In this document: positions 27,685 through 37,600 of the stretch, piece by piece
Numbering within the stretch: the first letter of the stretch is position 1
Layout: each line of letters begins with the position of its first letter
Origin: an uncultured Anaerolineae bacterium
GTDB lineage: Bacteria; Chloroflexota; Anaerolineae; Promineifilales; Promineifilaceae
Length of the DNA stretch: 64,000 bases
Direction of reading: 5' to 3'
Assembly (NCBI GenBank): GCA_937943625.1
Contig: CALEAD010000010.1
Span: forward strand, 1 to 64,000
The notes under the pieces: model-generated
Database searches by the model: none
What the model was told of the DNA's origin: nothing
What the model saw: the letters and a program-made list of their open reading frames with translations, nothing else
Made by a program: the position numbers and the translations under genes

Positions 27685-29559
27685 TCACCTACGCCGCCAG
27701 GCAACGGCCGTACTGCCCAGCAGCAGCGCCAACACCATCAGCAACAGCCAGGGCAGCGTGGCGCTGTTGGCCGAGAACGTGGAGAGGGAAACGGCCGTTG
27801 GCGTGCTGCCGTCGCTGATCGTCCAGAAAGAGAACTGGCTTTGTGGCACATTTGCCAGCAAGAGATTGTTATTGAGTTCGTTGCGGGTGTAGGAACCGGC
27901 GCTAACGACCGTCCAATTGGGGGCACAGGGTAGCGCGGCGCAGCGATAAAAAGCCGTGTTCGCCTCATTGATGCCGTTCAACTCAACCGTTTCATAACGC
28001 ATTTGCACATCCACCTCCAGTCCTGTGCAGTTGGTAAGCGTAAAATCTACGTACCGGTCAACGCCTGTGAATGGCACATTGCTGAAGGAGTGATTCCCTA
28101 CCATTTTGGCACGCACTGTACAGCCTGCGCCCCCTGCACCAGAAGCGGTCGTAGTCATGCGCAGCCAGGGGTTCGTGCTTGCATCATCCTCCCCAAAGAA
28201 GTTATAGGTTGTGCTGTTTGCCGCAAGATTATGGGTAAACCAACCTACGCGGCTGCCATACGTATCGGGTGCGCGGTTGGCGTCGGTCGTGGCAAAGCGA
28301 GTATGGGCGTAGAGGAAGCGCGTGCCAGGATGGAATCCATTCGGGTTCTCTGGCGGCCAGGCATTAAAGAACTGGCAAGAGCTATTAGACAGCCAGAGGT
28401 AAAAACCCACAGGGCTTGTGTCCTCATTGCTGGCAAAAACGGCCGACTTTCGCAACTTCACCTCATAGTGCCCACCTGCACCGGAGAAATCATAGTCACC
28501 CGGCTCTGCCGGATTAAAGGCGTTTTGGTCCCAGGCGCTGCCATTCCAGCCCCAGCTTTCGCGTATGTAGCTGCTTTGCCGGTTGACCAGAATGTAGTCG
28601 GGCTTGTTTTCATCAGGAAAGACAGCGCCACAGCGATCGGCCGTGCTGCCACCCCCCGTGTTAGTCGTCTCGTTTGTGGGGTCAATATCAATGCCGATCA
28701 TGAAGAAGTCTGCACTGCCAAACCCACCGCGAACGCCAAAGTACCAGAAATCATCGTCCCAGGTAATGCCAAAAGTCGTGCCGTTCGCCGTACCCAGTAA
28801 CCCTCTGCGCCATTCCGCTTCCGTGATATTGCCATCCAGAGTAATGGTGGTGTAACTGACGCAGCTATTGAGGGAGGAAGCAGTGTTGCGTGGCGCGGGT
28901 GCACCAGAAGAGAAATCGGCGTTGTTATTATCTGTATCCTGACAGCCACCCACATTGCGCAAAGCTGCGGTCGTATTGCTTAAAGTAGGCGCGGCGCTAC
29001 TGCCTTCATAAAAGTTAGCGTTGCCATACCCCACCAGATCAATAATTCGCGCCAATTGCGCCGCATTACAAGCCATTGACCCACCATTGCAGCCCAAAGA
29101 CGTTGTGCCCGTTACCAAAGCCACTTTGCCATCTGTGGCAGACAGGTTAATTGGCGAGGAATCTATATGATCGGGTGTGGGCAAAGGAGAACCTGCACTC
29201 CCCCCAGATGCCTGTTGTACCAGATAGTATTGGCCGGCCCCAAGCGTTACATTGGGAAGTTCGGTTAGTTGCGCTGTACTAGCACCAAAGTTACCCGTTC
29301 CGGTGGCGCTAGCATATTGCAGGGAAAGGCCATTCAGGGAAATGGGCGCACTGCCGCTGTTGAAAATTTCGATGAAGTCGTGAGTGTAGGGCGCACCGCT
29401 GTTGCCTCCCCCACCATATACCTGGCTGATGCGCAGGTTGCGGGCGTAGGGAAAGGAAGCCTGGGCAACGGCCGTTTCCGTCCCGACTCCCCACATCATT
29501 GCTACGAACGCCAGAAACAAATAGAGACTCAACTGACTGTAAACAATTTGCTTTTTCAC
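27685..29559 (-). CDS. Secreted lamin-tail-domain protein
   Basis: 624 residues from GTG at 29559, chosen because GGAGGA lies five bases upstream; an ATG 24 codons earlier lacks a site. Signal peptide (about 1-30), then a lamin-tail domain (about 35-225; LRISQVYGGGGNSGAPYTHD, FIEIFNSGSAPISLNGLSLQ). A carbohydrate-binding- or CBM9-like beta region follows (about 235-420; LDGNITEAEW). A C-terminal helix and Arg tail (LLLMVLALLLGSTAVAWRRR) suggest surface anchoring. Lamin-tail modules in bacteria accompany secreted nucleases and surface proteins; the function here is unknown. Confidence 0.82.
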   Translation of the reverse strand: MKKQIVYSQLSLYLFLAFVAMMWGVGTETAVAQASFPYARNLRISQVYGGGGNSGAPYTHDFIEIFNSGSAPISLNGLSLQYASATGTGNFGASTAQLTELPNVTLGAGQYYLVQQASGGSAGSPLPTPDHIDSSPINLSATDGKVALVTGTTSLGCNGGSMACNAAQLARIIDLVGYGNANFYEGSSAAPTLSNTTAALRNVGGCQDTDNNNADFSSGAPAPRNTASSLNSCVSYTTITLDGNITEAEWRRGLLGTANGTTFGITWDDDFWYFGVRGGFGSADFFMIGIDIDPTNETTNTGGGSTADRCGAVFPDENKPDYILVNRQSSYIRESWGWNGSAWDQNAFNPAEPGDYDFSGAGGHYEVKLRKSAVFASNEDTSPVGFYLWLSNSSCQFFNAWPPENPNGFHPGTRFLYAHTRFATTDANRAPDTYGSRVGWFTHNLAANSTTYNFFGEDDASTNPWLRMTTTASGAGGAGCTVRAKMVGNHSFSNVPFTGVDRYVDFTLTNCTGLEVDVQMRYETVELNGINEANTAFYRCAALPCAPNWTVVSAGSYTRNELNNNLLLANVPQSQFSFWTISDGSTPTAVSLSTFSANSATLPWLLLMVLALLLGSTAVAWRRR

Positions 29560-30046
29560 ACTCGTCCTCCAAGAATCATCGTATACAGCCACCCCCATGC
29601 CAACGAACAGCAAAAACAAGCGCGCTTGCACACCTGGCCAAATTGTAGTGCCTACCTGCTGGCCAGGCAGCAGTCAATAGATTAGAAAATGGTTAAACAA
29701 CCCGGCGCGCAATCAGCGCTAGTGGTGCTTACCCTCTCTTTTGCATCCTTTGTGCATGCTCCATGTTACGCTGCGTGCTGCGCGCTGAGCGAGGGCAAAA
29801 TTTCACAAAATTTAAATACTGTTTGAAACAGTTTTGCGAAATAATTTCCTGTTGAAATCTGGTGGGGGGATTCCTTCGTTAAATTAAAGTGCATTGCGCA
29901 CCTTATCTTAATCTCTCGTAACGGCATGTTATGTCATGTTCATTAAGGTACTACCCAAAGAAGCAGTCTGTCGTCTGCGTTCCACCGTCAGTCGTCTGCG
30001 GTCCGCCGTCAACAACTATCACATTCAAACTATCGAGGAATGTAAC
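29560..30046. other. Divergent intergenic region, no gene seen
   Basis: About 490 bp between divergent secreted-protein genes, AT-rich at 29800-29900 with TTTAAATACTG and TTTCGTTAAATTAAAG stretches, so it probably holds both promoters. No confident -35/-10 pair was assigned. A family II repeat lies at its right end. Confidence 0.5.
29962..30013. repeat. Family II repeat upstream of the subtilase gene
   Basis: GCAGTCTGTCGTCTGCGTTC and a second GTCAGTCGTCTGCGGTCCGC unit, about 35 bp from the subtilase start. An ORF that begins at 29936 runs through it and is not used. Confidence 0.55.
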
Positions 30047-32002
30047 ATGAACAGGTACAAACAGACAAGATACACCCTAATCATCATCATCGTTCTCAGC
30101 TTGTCCTCTGCCATCCTGGCGTCTAGCCAAAGCCAGCAAGCAAAGGCGCAAACTAACCAGAGTGCCGCTGGTCACACCACTTTTGCGCGCGTCACGTTGC
30201 CAGACGAGCCGGTTGTGCTGCCCGCTGTAGAGAGCAAGCATCTGGCGCCATACTCCGGGTTAGACGGCCGTTTGCAAACCCTGCTCTCCCTCTACGGCAG
30301 CTCCGATGACGCCTCGTGGGGCGCAACCGCCGAACTCCTCATAGACAACGCGGGCAAGGTACTGGCCGAAGTACGCGCCAATCCCGACGCCCCCACACTA
30401 ACGCGCCAGGTGCTGGAAGGCCAGGGAGGGGTCATTCGCCATCACAACGCCCCTGGCCTCTACGAAGCATGGCTGCCTATTCCTAAACTGGCCAAACTGG
30501 CCGACGACGCCAACATCTACTTCATCCAGCCCGCACGCCTGGTGCAGCCCCAGGTTGGCGCCAGCACCAGCCAGGCTGTGGCCGCCAGCTTTGCCAACAT
30601 CTGGCACAGCAGCGGCATGACCGGCGCCGGGCGCACCATCGCCATCATAGACACCTTCAACAACACCGGTGGGCAAATTGCCGCCTTGCAAGCCAGCGGC
30701 GACTGGCCGCCCCCCAGCCAGCTCACCACCATTCGCGTGGGCAGCGGCACCTTCGGCAGCGGCGGCAACAATCACGGCAATGCCGTGCTAGAAATTGTGT
30801 ATGATATGGCGCCTGGTGCTACCTACCTGGCCTATGACGTGACCACCGTCGGCGACTGGGTGAGCGCCATTGGCCAGGCCACAGCCGCCGGCGCGCACAT
30901 TATCTCCGCTTCCCTGAGCGCGCCACTAGATGGCATTGGCGATGGCTCCGCCCTGCCTGGCTCGGTAGCAGAGGCAGCGGCAGTGGCGCGCGCTGCAGGC
31001 GTGCTGCTGGTAAATGCCGCCGGCAACTACCGCGAAGACCATTGGGGCGGGTTGTACAACAATCACGCCACTATCAATAACACGCACGACTGGGGCGCAG
31101 GCGGCAACCTGAACCTGAGCCCCTATTGCCTGCCCAATGGCTACACGGTGGCCGTTGACCTGTTTTGGGATGATTGGGTGAACGTGAACCACGACTATGA
31201 CCTATACCTGTATCGCTACAACAACATAGGCTGGGTGGTGGCTGCCTCATCTTTAGCCTGGCAAAATGGGGGCCCAGGGCAGCGCCCCCAAGAGGCAATT
31301 CGCTACACTCTGCCCAACGGCACGCGCAATAATCCGTTTGGCTGCCCCACCAATACCCACGTGGTGGGCGTGCAGGTGCGCCGGCATAGTGCGCCGACGA
31401 ACCGCAATTTGCAGGTATTCACGAACATGGGGCTGGTGCTGAATGTGCCGGCGCGCAGCCTGGGCTTCCCGGCTGATTCCCCCAACGTGCTGGCAACAAC
31501 GGCCGTTGCCTATACCACCCTGGCACAAGAAGCCTACAGCTCCGAAGGACCAATTCTTGCCCCTGGCGGGGGTCTGCCCCTGGGCACAGAAAACCCTAAG
31601 CCAGACTTTGCCAGCTTTGGCAGCGGCACAGACACGCAGAGCTATGGCGCCAGTGCATTTGCGGGCACATCAGCGGCAACGGCACACCTAGCCGGTTGGG
31701 CGGCGCTGGTGTGGCAAGCAAACCCCAGCTTCAACGTCAGCCAGGTGGAGACGCGCATGAGAGAAATTGCCGCCAGCGCGTATGGACCATATAACAATGA
31801 TCTAGGTACCGCCGGACACGATTTTCAGCATGGGTATGGGCTGGCGCGCTTCTTGTTTTCGCCAACGGCCGTTTCCTTGCAAACAATCGCCCAACAAACA
31901 GCGCAACCGTCACTACCTCTGCTACTCGTTCTGCTGCTGCTTGCGCCCACACTCTATGGGTTGTGGCGCAGGCTGAGCGGCAAAAGCAATCGCTATAGCT
32001 GA
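30047..32002 (+). CDS. Secreted S8-family (subtilisin-like) serine peptidase
   Basis: 651 residues from the ATG at 30047 (GAGGAATG upstream). Signal peptide (about 1-37) and a propeptide-like region (about 40-180) precede the catalytic domain (about 185-610). The catalytic Asp is in IAIIDTFNN, His in NNHGNAVLEIV, the oxyanion Asn in LLVNAAGNYRED and Ser in FAGTSAATAHLAGW, all in canonical order. A beta insert (about 345-480) separates Asn and Ser. A C-terminal helix with basic tail (LLLVLLLLAPTLYGLWRRLSG) anchors it. Likely an extracellular protease for scavenging or surface processing. Confidence 0.9.
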   Translation: MNRYKQTRYTLIIIIVLSLSSAILASSQSQQAKAQTNQSAAGHTTFARVTLPDEPVVLPAVESKHLAPYSGLDGRLQTLLSLYGSSDDASWGATAELLIDNAGKVLAEVRANPDAPTLTRQVLEGQGGVIRHHNAPGLYEAWLPIPKLAKLADDANIYFIQPARLVQPQVGASTSQAVAASFANIWHSSGMTGAGRTIAIIDTFNNTGGQIAALQASGDWPPPSQLTTIRVGSGTFGSGGNNHGNAVLEIVYDMAPGATYLAYDVTTVGDWVSAIGQATAAGAHIISASLSAPLDGIGDGSALPGSVAEAAAVARAAGVLLVNAAGNYREDHWGGLYNNHATINNTHDWGAGGNLNLSPYCLPNGYTVAVDLFWDDWVNVNHDYDLYLYRYNNIGWVVAASSLAWQNGGPGQRPQEAIRYTLPNGTRNNPFGCPTNTHVVGVQVRRHSAPTNRNLQVFTNMGLVLNVPARSLGFPADSPNVLATTAVAYTTLAQEAYSSEGPILAPGGGLPLGTENPKPDFASFGSGTDTQSYGASAFAGTSAATAHLAGWAALVWQANPSFNVSQVETRMREIAASAYGPYNNDLGTAGHDFQHGYGLARFLFSPTAVSLQTIAQQTAQPSLPLLLVLLLLAPTLYGLWRRLSGKSNRYS

Positions 32003-32049
32003 CGGCCGACGGCCAACCGCTGACGGCAGGCACAGCGGTTGGCCCGTCA
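31999..32049. repeat. Family II inverted repeat after the subtilase gene
   Basis: GACGGCCGACGGCCAACCGC with inverse GCGGTTGGCCCGTC. It starts at the subtilase stop codon and may act as a terminator. Confidence 0.55.
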
Positions 32050-32131
32050 ACAAATGGTCGAACACTTTACCAGGACGTTGTGAATCAGGATCGGGCCAAC
32101 CGATAAACAAACCCAGTAACTAACCAGCTTC

Positions 32132-32623
32132 ATGACCCAACTCCCGCCTACACCAGTCCGCCGCCCCTGGTCTGTACGCGCCATTACCTGGCTGCTGCTG
32201 GGGCAGGCTACGTTGCTCCTCACGCTCGCCGTCTGGCAGGCGATAGAAGCCTACGAAAGCGTCATAGCAGCAACAGCGCTTCTCAATCAGCTGATCCTGT
32301 TGCTACACACGCTCACACTCACGGCCGTTTTCCTGCTACTGCTGGTCGCTTTGCTGGCGTTCGGCCGTCTCTGGCCGCGTGGTTGGGGCTACGCCATGCT
32401 GGCGCAAGGCGTTTCGCTGGCACTCACCCTGGCACAGCACTTTCGCGGCCGCGAAGCATACACCCACCCACTCATGCTGCTTGGCATCTTCATGGTCATC
32501 TACCTGCATCATCCAGACGTGCAAGCCACTTTTCAGGTGCGGCCAACGCAAACCGACAACGGAGAAGAGAGCCTGCTATTTGCCGCAGAGGCTTCACCAG
32601 TTGCTGCCGACCACCATGAATGA
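32132..32623 (+). CDS. Small integral membrane protein, unknown function
   Basis: 163 residues with about four predicted helices (about 18-40, 48-75, 88-105 and 112-130) and a soluble acidic tail. No catalytic motif or family is recognised. It lies between the subtilase and a Vps62-like protein, each separated by family II repeats, so it may have its own promoter. Confidence 0.6.
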   Translation: MTQLPPTPVRRPWSVRAITWLLLGQATLLLTLAVWQAIEAYESVIAATALLNQLILLLHTLTLTAVFLLLLVALLAFGRLWPRGWGYAMLAQGVSLALTLAQHFRGREAYTHPLMLLGIFMVIYLHHPDVQATFQVRPTQTDNGEESLLFAAEASPVAADHHE

Positions 32624-32700
32624 GAACCGTGCCACGGCTTTCCCAACCACATACCCGTCGCGCAAGTTTGGCAACCTGGGCTACGCATACAACTATCTGT

Positions 32701-32735
32701 GATCAGCCGTCAGCGGTCGGCCATCAGCAGTCTAT
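32701..32735. repeat. Family II repeat upstream of the Vps62-like gene
   Basis: GATCAGCCGTCAGCGGTCGG followed by CCATCAGCAGTC, ending about 18 bp from the next start. Confidence 0.55.
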
Positions 32736-32753
32736 TTCCAAGAGGGTTCTGAG

Positions 32754-34631
32754 ATGAAAGAGGAACAGGCGCGCTGGTTGTTGCGCCGTTTTGAACCGGT
32801 TATTCGCTATACAAAAGGAGAGCAGTTCTTCCCAATGGATGTAGCCCGCTTTGTGCAGGCGTGCAGCCTCTGGGTGCAACAGCCCAATCAGCTGCCAGAA
32901 ATGCTCATCCCTACCGGTGAATTAACGCTGGAACGACTGGCCGAACCGCGCGCACATGGTCCGCGCGCCATCTATTTTATGAAGCTGGTAGAGCCGCCAG
33001 AGTTAATGGAGCTGGCCGCACAGCGCGTGAAGGAGGGGTGGTCAACCAGGCACAAACTGGCGCGCTTCCCGGCACGATTCCCGGCACGATTCCCAGAACG
33101 CTTCCACGCCGGGCCGGGGCGGTTGGCGCGCGTCGGCTATGCCTCGCGTCTAGTAGATGCGCTTTTTTCCCTCAGCCTGCTGGCGCGCGGGCGCGTACCG
33201 GGCGATAGCGCCGCCGCAGCCGCCCTGGCCTATCAGCGCATTCTGGCAAGCACCCACGCCGCAGAATGGTATCGCTATTACGGCCGTGTCCTGCGCCAAC
33301 AGGGGTGGACCATTCTGCAATACTGGTTCTTCTACCCTTTCAACGATTGGCGCTCCGGCTTTTATGGCGCCAACGATCACGAAGGAGATTGGGAAAAGGT
33401 CTCTTTGTACCTATACGAAAACGAGCAGGGCGAATTGTGCCCAGAATGGGCCGCTTATGCCATGCACGATGCCAGCGGCAGTGATCTACGCCGCCGCTGG
33501 GATGACCCAGAGCTAGAGAAAATCGGCGAGCACCCCATCATCTACGCTGGGGCAGGCTCACACGCCAATTACTTTCAACCCGGCGAGTACCTGACCGAAC
33601 TGGCGCTGCCGTTTCTGGCGCCCGTAGCACAATTGGCCGACCGGCTGCAGCGCACCTGGGAACGCAGCATTTGGGGCCAACCAACGCAAGCGCGTTGGTC
33701 GCGGCAGAGCATTTTTCGCGTGCCGTTTGTAGACTATGCGCGCGGTGATGGATTGGCCATTGGCCCTGGGCAGGCGCAAACCTGGGCAGAGCCAATCCTG
33801 CTCAACCCTCCTCCCCCCTGGGTGACGCAGTATCGCGGGCTGTGGGGGCTATACGCAAACGATCCTTTTTCCGGAGAAGATGCGCCCGCAGGCCCGATGT
33901 ATCAGCGCGATGGCACAATGCGTCGCGCCTGGTTTGCGCCGCTGGCCTGGGCGGGGCTGGATCGCACGCTGCCGCCGCCACAAAGGCTGGCACGCGTACA
34001 GGCGCGCCTGGCGGAGATCCGGGCACGACAAGAAGAAACGGCCGTACACATCCAAACCACAACGGAACAGCTCACCGGTCTCGGTGTGGAGATACAGGCC
34101 ATTCAAGATAAGCCCCATCTGCGTCGGCTGTTGCAAGAGAAGGTGAAAGCGGAAACGGCCGTTTCCGCCGAACTTACCACCCTGCGCGCCCAGCTTGCCA
34201 ACGACGCCTCGCTAGCCGAGTCGCTTACTCTGTACCTGACGCAACTTCAGGCAGGCGTGCGCGAGCCCCCACGCGCTCACATTCGGCATCACTACCACGC
34301 CACTACCGAAGCGGGTATGCGCCTGAGTCGCTTCGCCGAGGCATGGGCGGCATTGAGCATCGGCCTGCTGATGATCGGCTTTGTGCTGCTGGCGCTGTTC
34401 GCGCGCGAATACCTGCTGCTCGGCCTGACATCGCTGCTGGCCGTTGTCCTGTTCGTGGAAGCCAGCGCCCGCCGCAGCCTGACGCGCCTGATTGCGAGCC
34501 TGACCAATCTCCTGGCCTTTGTCGCCAGTCTGGTGTTGCTGTGGCAATACTTCTGGCAAATTGTCGTCGCTCTGGCGCTGATCGCAGGCAGCTACATCAT
34601 GTGGGAAAATATCCGTGAGTTGAGGCAGTAG
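32754..34631 (+). CDS. Vps62/DUF946-like protein with coiled coil and C-terminal membrane segments
   Basis: 625 residues. The central region (about 170-300) reads LQYWFFYPFNDWRSGFYGAN, DHEGDWEKVSLYLYE and PIIYAGAGSHANYF, the pattern of Vps62-related (DUF946) proteins, a fold shared with some fungal and plant proteins of poorly known role. A coiled coil follows (about 425-505) and then two or three membrane helices (about 530-610). The N-terminus carries a triplicated PARFP motif. The catalytic role is unknown. GAGGG upstream of the ATG supports the start. Confidence 0.65.
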   Translation: MKEEQARWLLRRFEPVIRYTKGEQFFPMDVARFVQACSLWVQQPNQLPEMLIPTGELTLERLAEPRAHGPRAIYFMKLVEPPELMELAAQRVKEGWSTRHKLARFPARFPARFPERFHAGPGRLARVGYASRLVDALFSLSLLARGRVPGDSAAAAALAYQRILASTHAAEWYRYYGRVLRQQGWTILQYWFFYPFNDWRSGFYGANDHEGDWEKVSLYLYENEQGELCPEWAAYAMHDASGSDLRRRWDDPELEKIGEHPIIYAGAGSHANYFQPGEYLTELALPFLAPVAQLADRLQRTWERSIWGQPTQARWSRQSIFRVPFVDYARGDGLAIGPGQAQTWAEPILLNPPPPWVTQYRGLWGLYANDPFSGEDAPAGPMYQRDGTMRRAWFAPLAWAGLDRTLPPPQRLARVQARLAEIRARQEETAVHIQTTTEQLTGLGVEIQAIQDKPHLRRLLQEKVKAETAVSAELTTLRAQLANDASLAESLTLYLTQLQAGVREPPRAHIRHHYHATTEAGMRLSRFAEAWAALSIGLLMIGFVLLALFAREYLLLGLTSLLAVVLFVEASARRSLTRLIASLTNLLAFVASLVLLWQYFWQIVVALALIAGSYIMWENIRELRQ

Positions 34632-34694
34632 CGTAGCGCGATTTTTGCCAAATCGCGCTACGGCGCCAGCGGTCAGCACAAATCTCGCCAGTTA
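34632..34694 (+). repeat. Dispersed intergenic repeat, family I (shortened copy)
   Basis: GCGTAGCGCGATTTTTGCCA with its hairpin partner AAATCGCGCTACGGCGCCAG, then GGTCAGCACAAATCTCGCCA. It fills the whole gap between two convergent genes and supplies the stop codon of the giant minus-strand gene. Confidence 0.75.
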
Positions 34695-37600
34695 ATTGGT
34701 GCGGCGGCCCAAAGGCAACCCCAACACCAACATCGGCAAACCCACGAACATGGTCGTCAGCCAGGCAGGCGGCACAGCTGCCGCTGGTGCGACCGGTGCG
34801 GCCGGAACGGCCGCTTCCGGGGTCGTTGGTTTGATGATGAGCGGCAGGTAAAGGGCGAACCCTTCTTCCTCGGCCAGCACCACCGTCACTGTCACCGTAT
34901 CCATGAGGCCCAGGGAAACATCGTCGGGGGTGTACAGCTCCGCGCCGATGGCGTACACGCCGGGCAGCAGCTCGACGGTGGTATCATAGGCAAGAACCGC
35001 CCCCTGATCCACACCGTTCAGCAGCAGGTGCCAGTGCCCATCGGTGGGAATGATAAAGTCGGTAGTGGTGATGAGAACAGGAATGGTAACGGCCGTACCG
35101 TCGGTGCTGGTAAACACCTCGCCGTTCGTGGGCACCAGAATGGTAACGGTGGGCGTGGGCGGCACAACCGGCACAACCACTGTCACCGTCACCGTGTCCA
35201 TGATGCCCAGGGAAACGTGGTCGAGGGTGTACAGCTCCGCGCCAATGGCGTACACGCCGGGCAGCAGCTCGACGGTGGTATCATAGGCAAGAACCGCCCC
35301 CTGATCCACACCGTTCAGCAGCAGGTGCCAGTGCCCATCGGTGGGAATGATAAAGTCGGTAGTGGTGATGAGAACGGGAATGGTAACGGCCGTACCGTCC
35401 GTACTGGTGAACACCTCGCCATTCGTGGGCGTCACAATCGTCACCGTGGGCGTCACAATCGTGTACATCGCCAACCCCACAATCACCGGGTCATGGTCAG
35501 AAGCGCGGAACGGTTCAGGACTATACCACTCCAGGATTTGCTGCGCCGACTTGAACTCCGTGTTGTAATCCAGCGCGCGCGGCTCATCGGCGTTGGTGTG
35601 CCAAGCTGTGGCGCCCGTCACCATGGGCAGCAAACTCGCGCTGGCCAGGACATGGTCCAGATGACCGGCCTGCCCGCTAAAAACATAGGTATACGCTTCA
35701 TCGCCGTAGAAGAAGCGCAGCAGGTCCGTATAGCCCACACCCGTCAGCGCCATAATCGGGTCTTCCATGGCATAAGAGTTCATGTCACCGATGACCAGGT
35801 AGCGGTTTGTGCCACTGCCGGTAGGATCAGTTGCCAGGTAGTCGGCTAACGCCTGCGCAGCCCCCAGGCGCGTCAGGTTGCAGTTGCCCTGACCATCGCC
35901 AACGTCGGGGTCGCCCACGTCATCACAGGCAGAGCCTTTCGATTTGAGATGGCTGACGGCTACCGTCACGCGCTCACCCGTGCTATTTTCCTCAAAGGTC
36001 TGAATCAGCGTGGGGCGGTTTTTGGTATCCAGGAAGCGCGGGTCTACGCTGCTATCAAGAATGACATAGGAGCCAAAGGGGGTCACCGTAGCCGGTTTGT
36101 AAATGAAGGCGAGCTTGATGGCATCGGTGCCGATAACGCCCGTGTTGACATAGGCATAGGTACCTGCGCCCGCCAGATCGTTCAGGCCAGCCACCAGGTC
36201 AATCAGCGCCTCATCGGCCACGTGGTTTTCGATCTCAATCAGCCCTACCACATCGGCATCTATTGCCAGCAGGGTGTTCAGGATTTTGGCGCGCTGCCGC
36301 TCGAACTCAAAGGGGGTGTTGGCGCCACGACAACCCATGTTTTGCGCTGGCCCGCAGATGGGCGCGCCGGTGTCTAGCGTGGTGAAGTAGTTGAGGACGT
36401 TGAAACTGGCTATGCGCACTGTGCCGCTGACAACATCGGGCATTTGCGGGCGCACGGCCGTATTTTCAAAGAGTACTGTGCCCACTGGCTGTATGCGATA
36501 ATTGTTGGCGCGATAATCGAGCACGCCCGTCAGCGCCGGCACGACTGCGCCGGTGCGCAGGGTATTGGTATAGGTAAGACCAGGATCAGGGTAGATGACG
36601 GTGGCCGGGTTTTGCACATTCAGACCATCGTCCAGCATAATGCGACTGCGATTGTTCAAATCTTGCAGCGCCAGGGCGGGCACACCGGGAGCCACCAGGT
36701 TGGTGGGGGCCCACAGGCGGTCATTGACCGACAGCACCAGCTCACCAAAGCGCGCCAGGTTGTAATGCTCGGTCACCACCAGCTCTTGCGTAAAGGAGAG
36801 TAGCATCCCCTCGACCGCTTCCCAATCCATCATGCTGCTTACGGGCAGCGTCACCTGGGCAGGCGTCACGCTTTGTCCGGAGGCGCACACGGCCAGGTTG
36901 GTCACCGAAGCGACCTGGGTGAGGTTATTGAACTCGGCAGCCGTGCCGCGCACGCGCACCAGGTCGCCGGGGGATACTGTCTGCAGCGCTGAGCCGAAGA
37001 CGAATATGCCCTCGGAGGTGGCAGGATCACCGTCTACGCGCTCGTCTCGCTCTTGCAGGAAGAAGCCGTTGAACTGCCCCGTGCCCTGGTAAGAACCGAC
37101 AACGACGGCTTCGACGACGACGGTTGTGCCAAAGATGGGGGTAGTCGCGCCACTGCCCTGGATGAAGTGAATGGGAACGGCCGTGTTACCGCAAGCGCCA
37201 AAAGCCGGCGCCGGGCCGACGGTAAAGCTAAAGCGGTAATCCGTCAGCATATTCAGCCCGGCACCATTCGTTACCTGGTTTGCCAGCACGGCCACGCTGC
37301 AAATTTCGCCAAAGGCAAAAGGTGCAGCCGGCGTCAGGGTATAGATATTTGTCGGGCCGGCAGGGGTGCTGCTGGCGTTTATGGCACCGCTGATGCTGCA
37401 ATTGATGGTAAACCAGTTGCTTGTCACCGTCACCGGCTCGCTAAACTGGATGGTGATGAGCGTATCGGTCAGCACGTTAGTGGCATTGTTGAGCGGGGTC
37501 GTTTGCAGCACAAACGGGTTATCCACAAAGAGGCGCAGGTCGGCCACGCTGCGCGGCTTCACCTGGAAAGTGGTTTGGAACTGTGTGCTAAAGCCAACCA

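Noticed and set aside
28003..28800. A 265-residue plus-strand ORF opposite the lamin-tail gene
   Set aside because: The minus frame has a signal peptide, lamin-tail motifs and a strong ribosome site; the plus frame has no recognisable motif.
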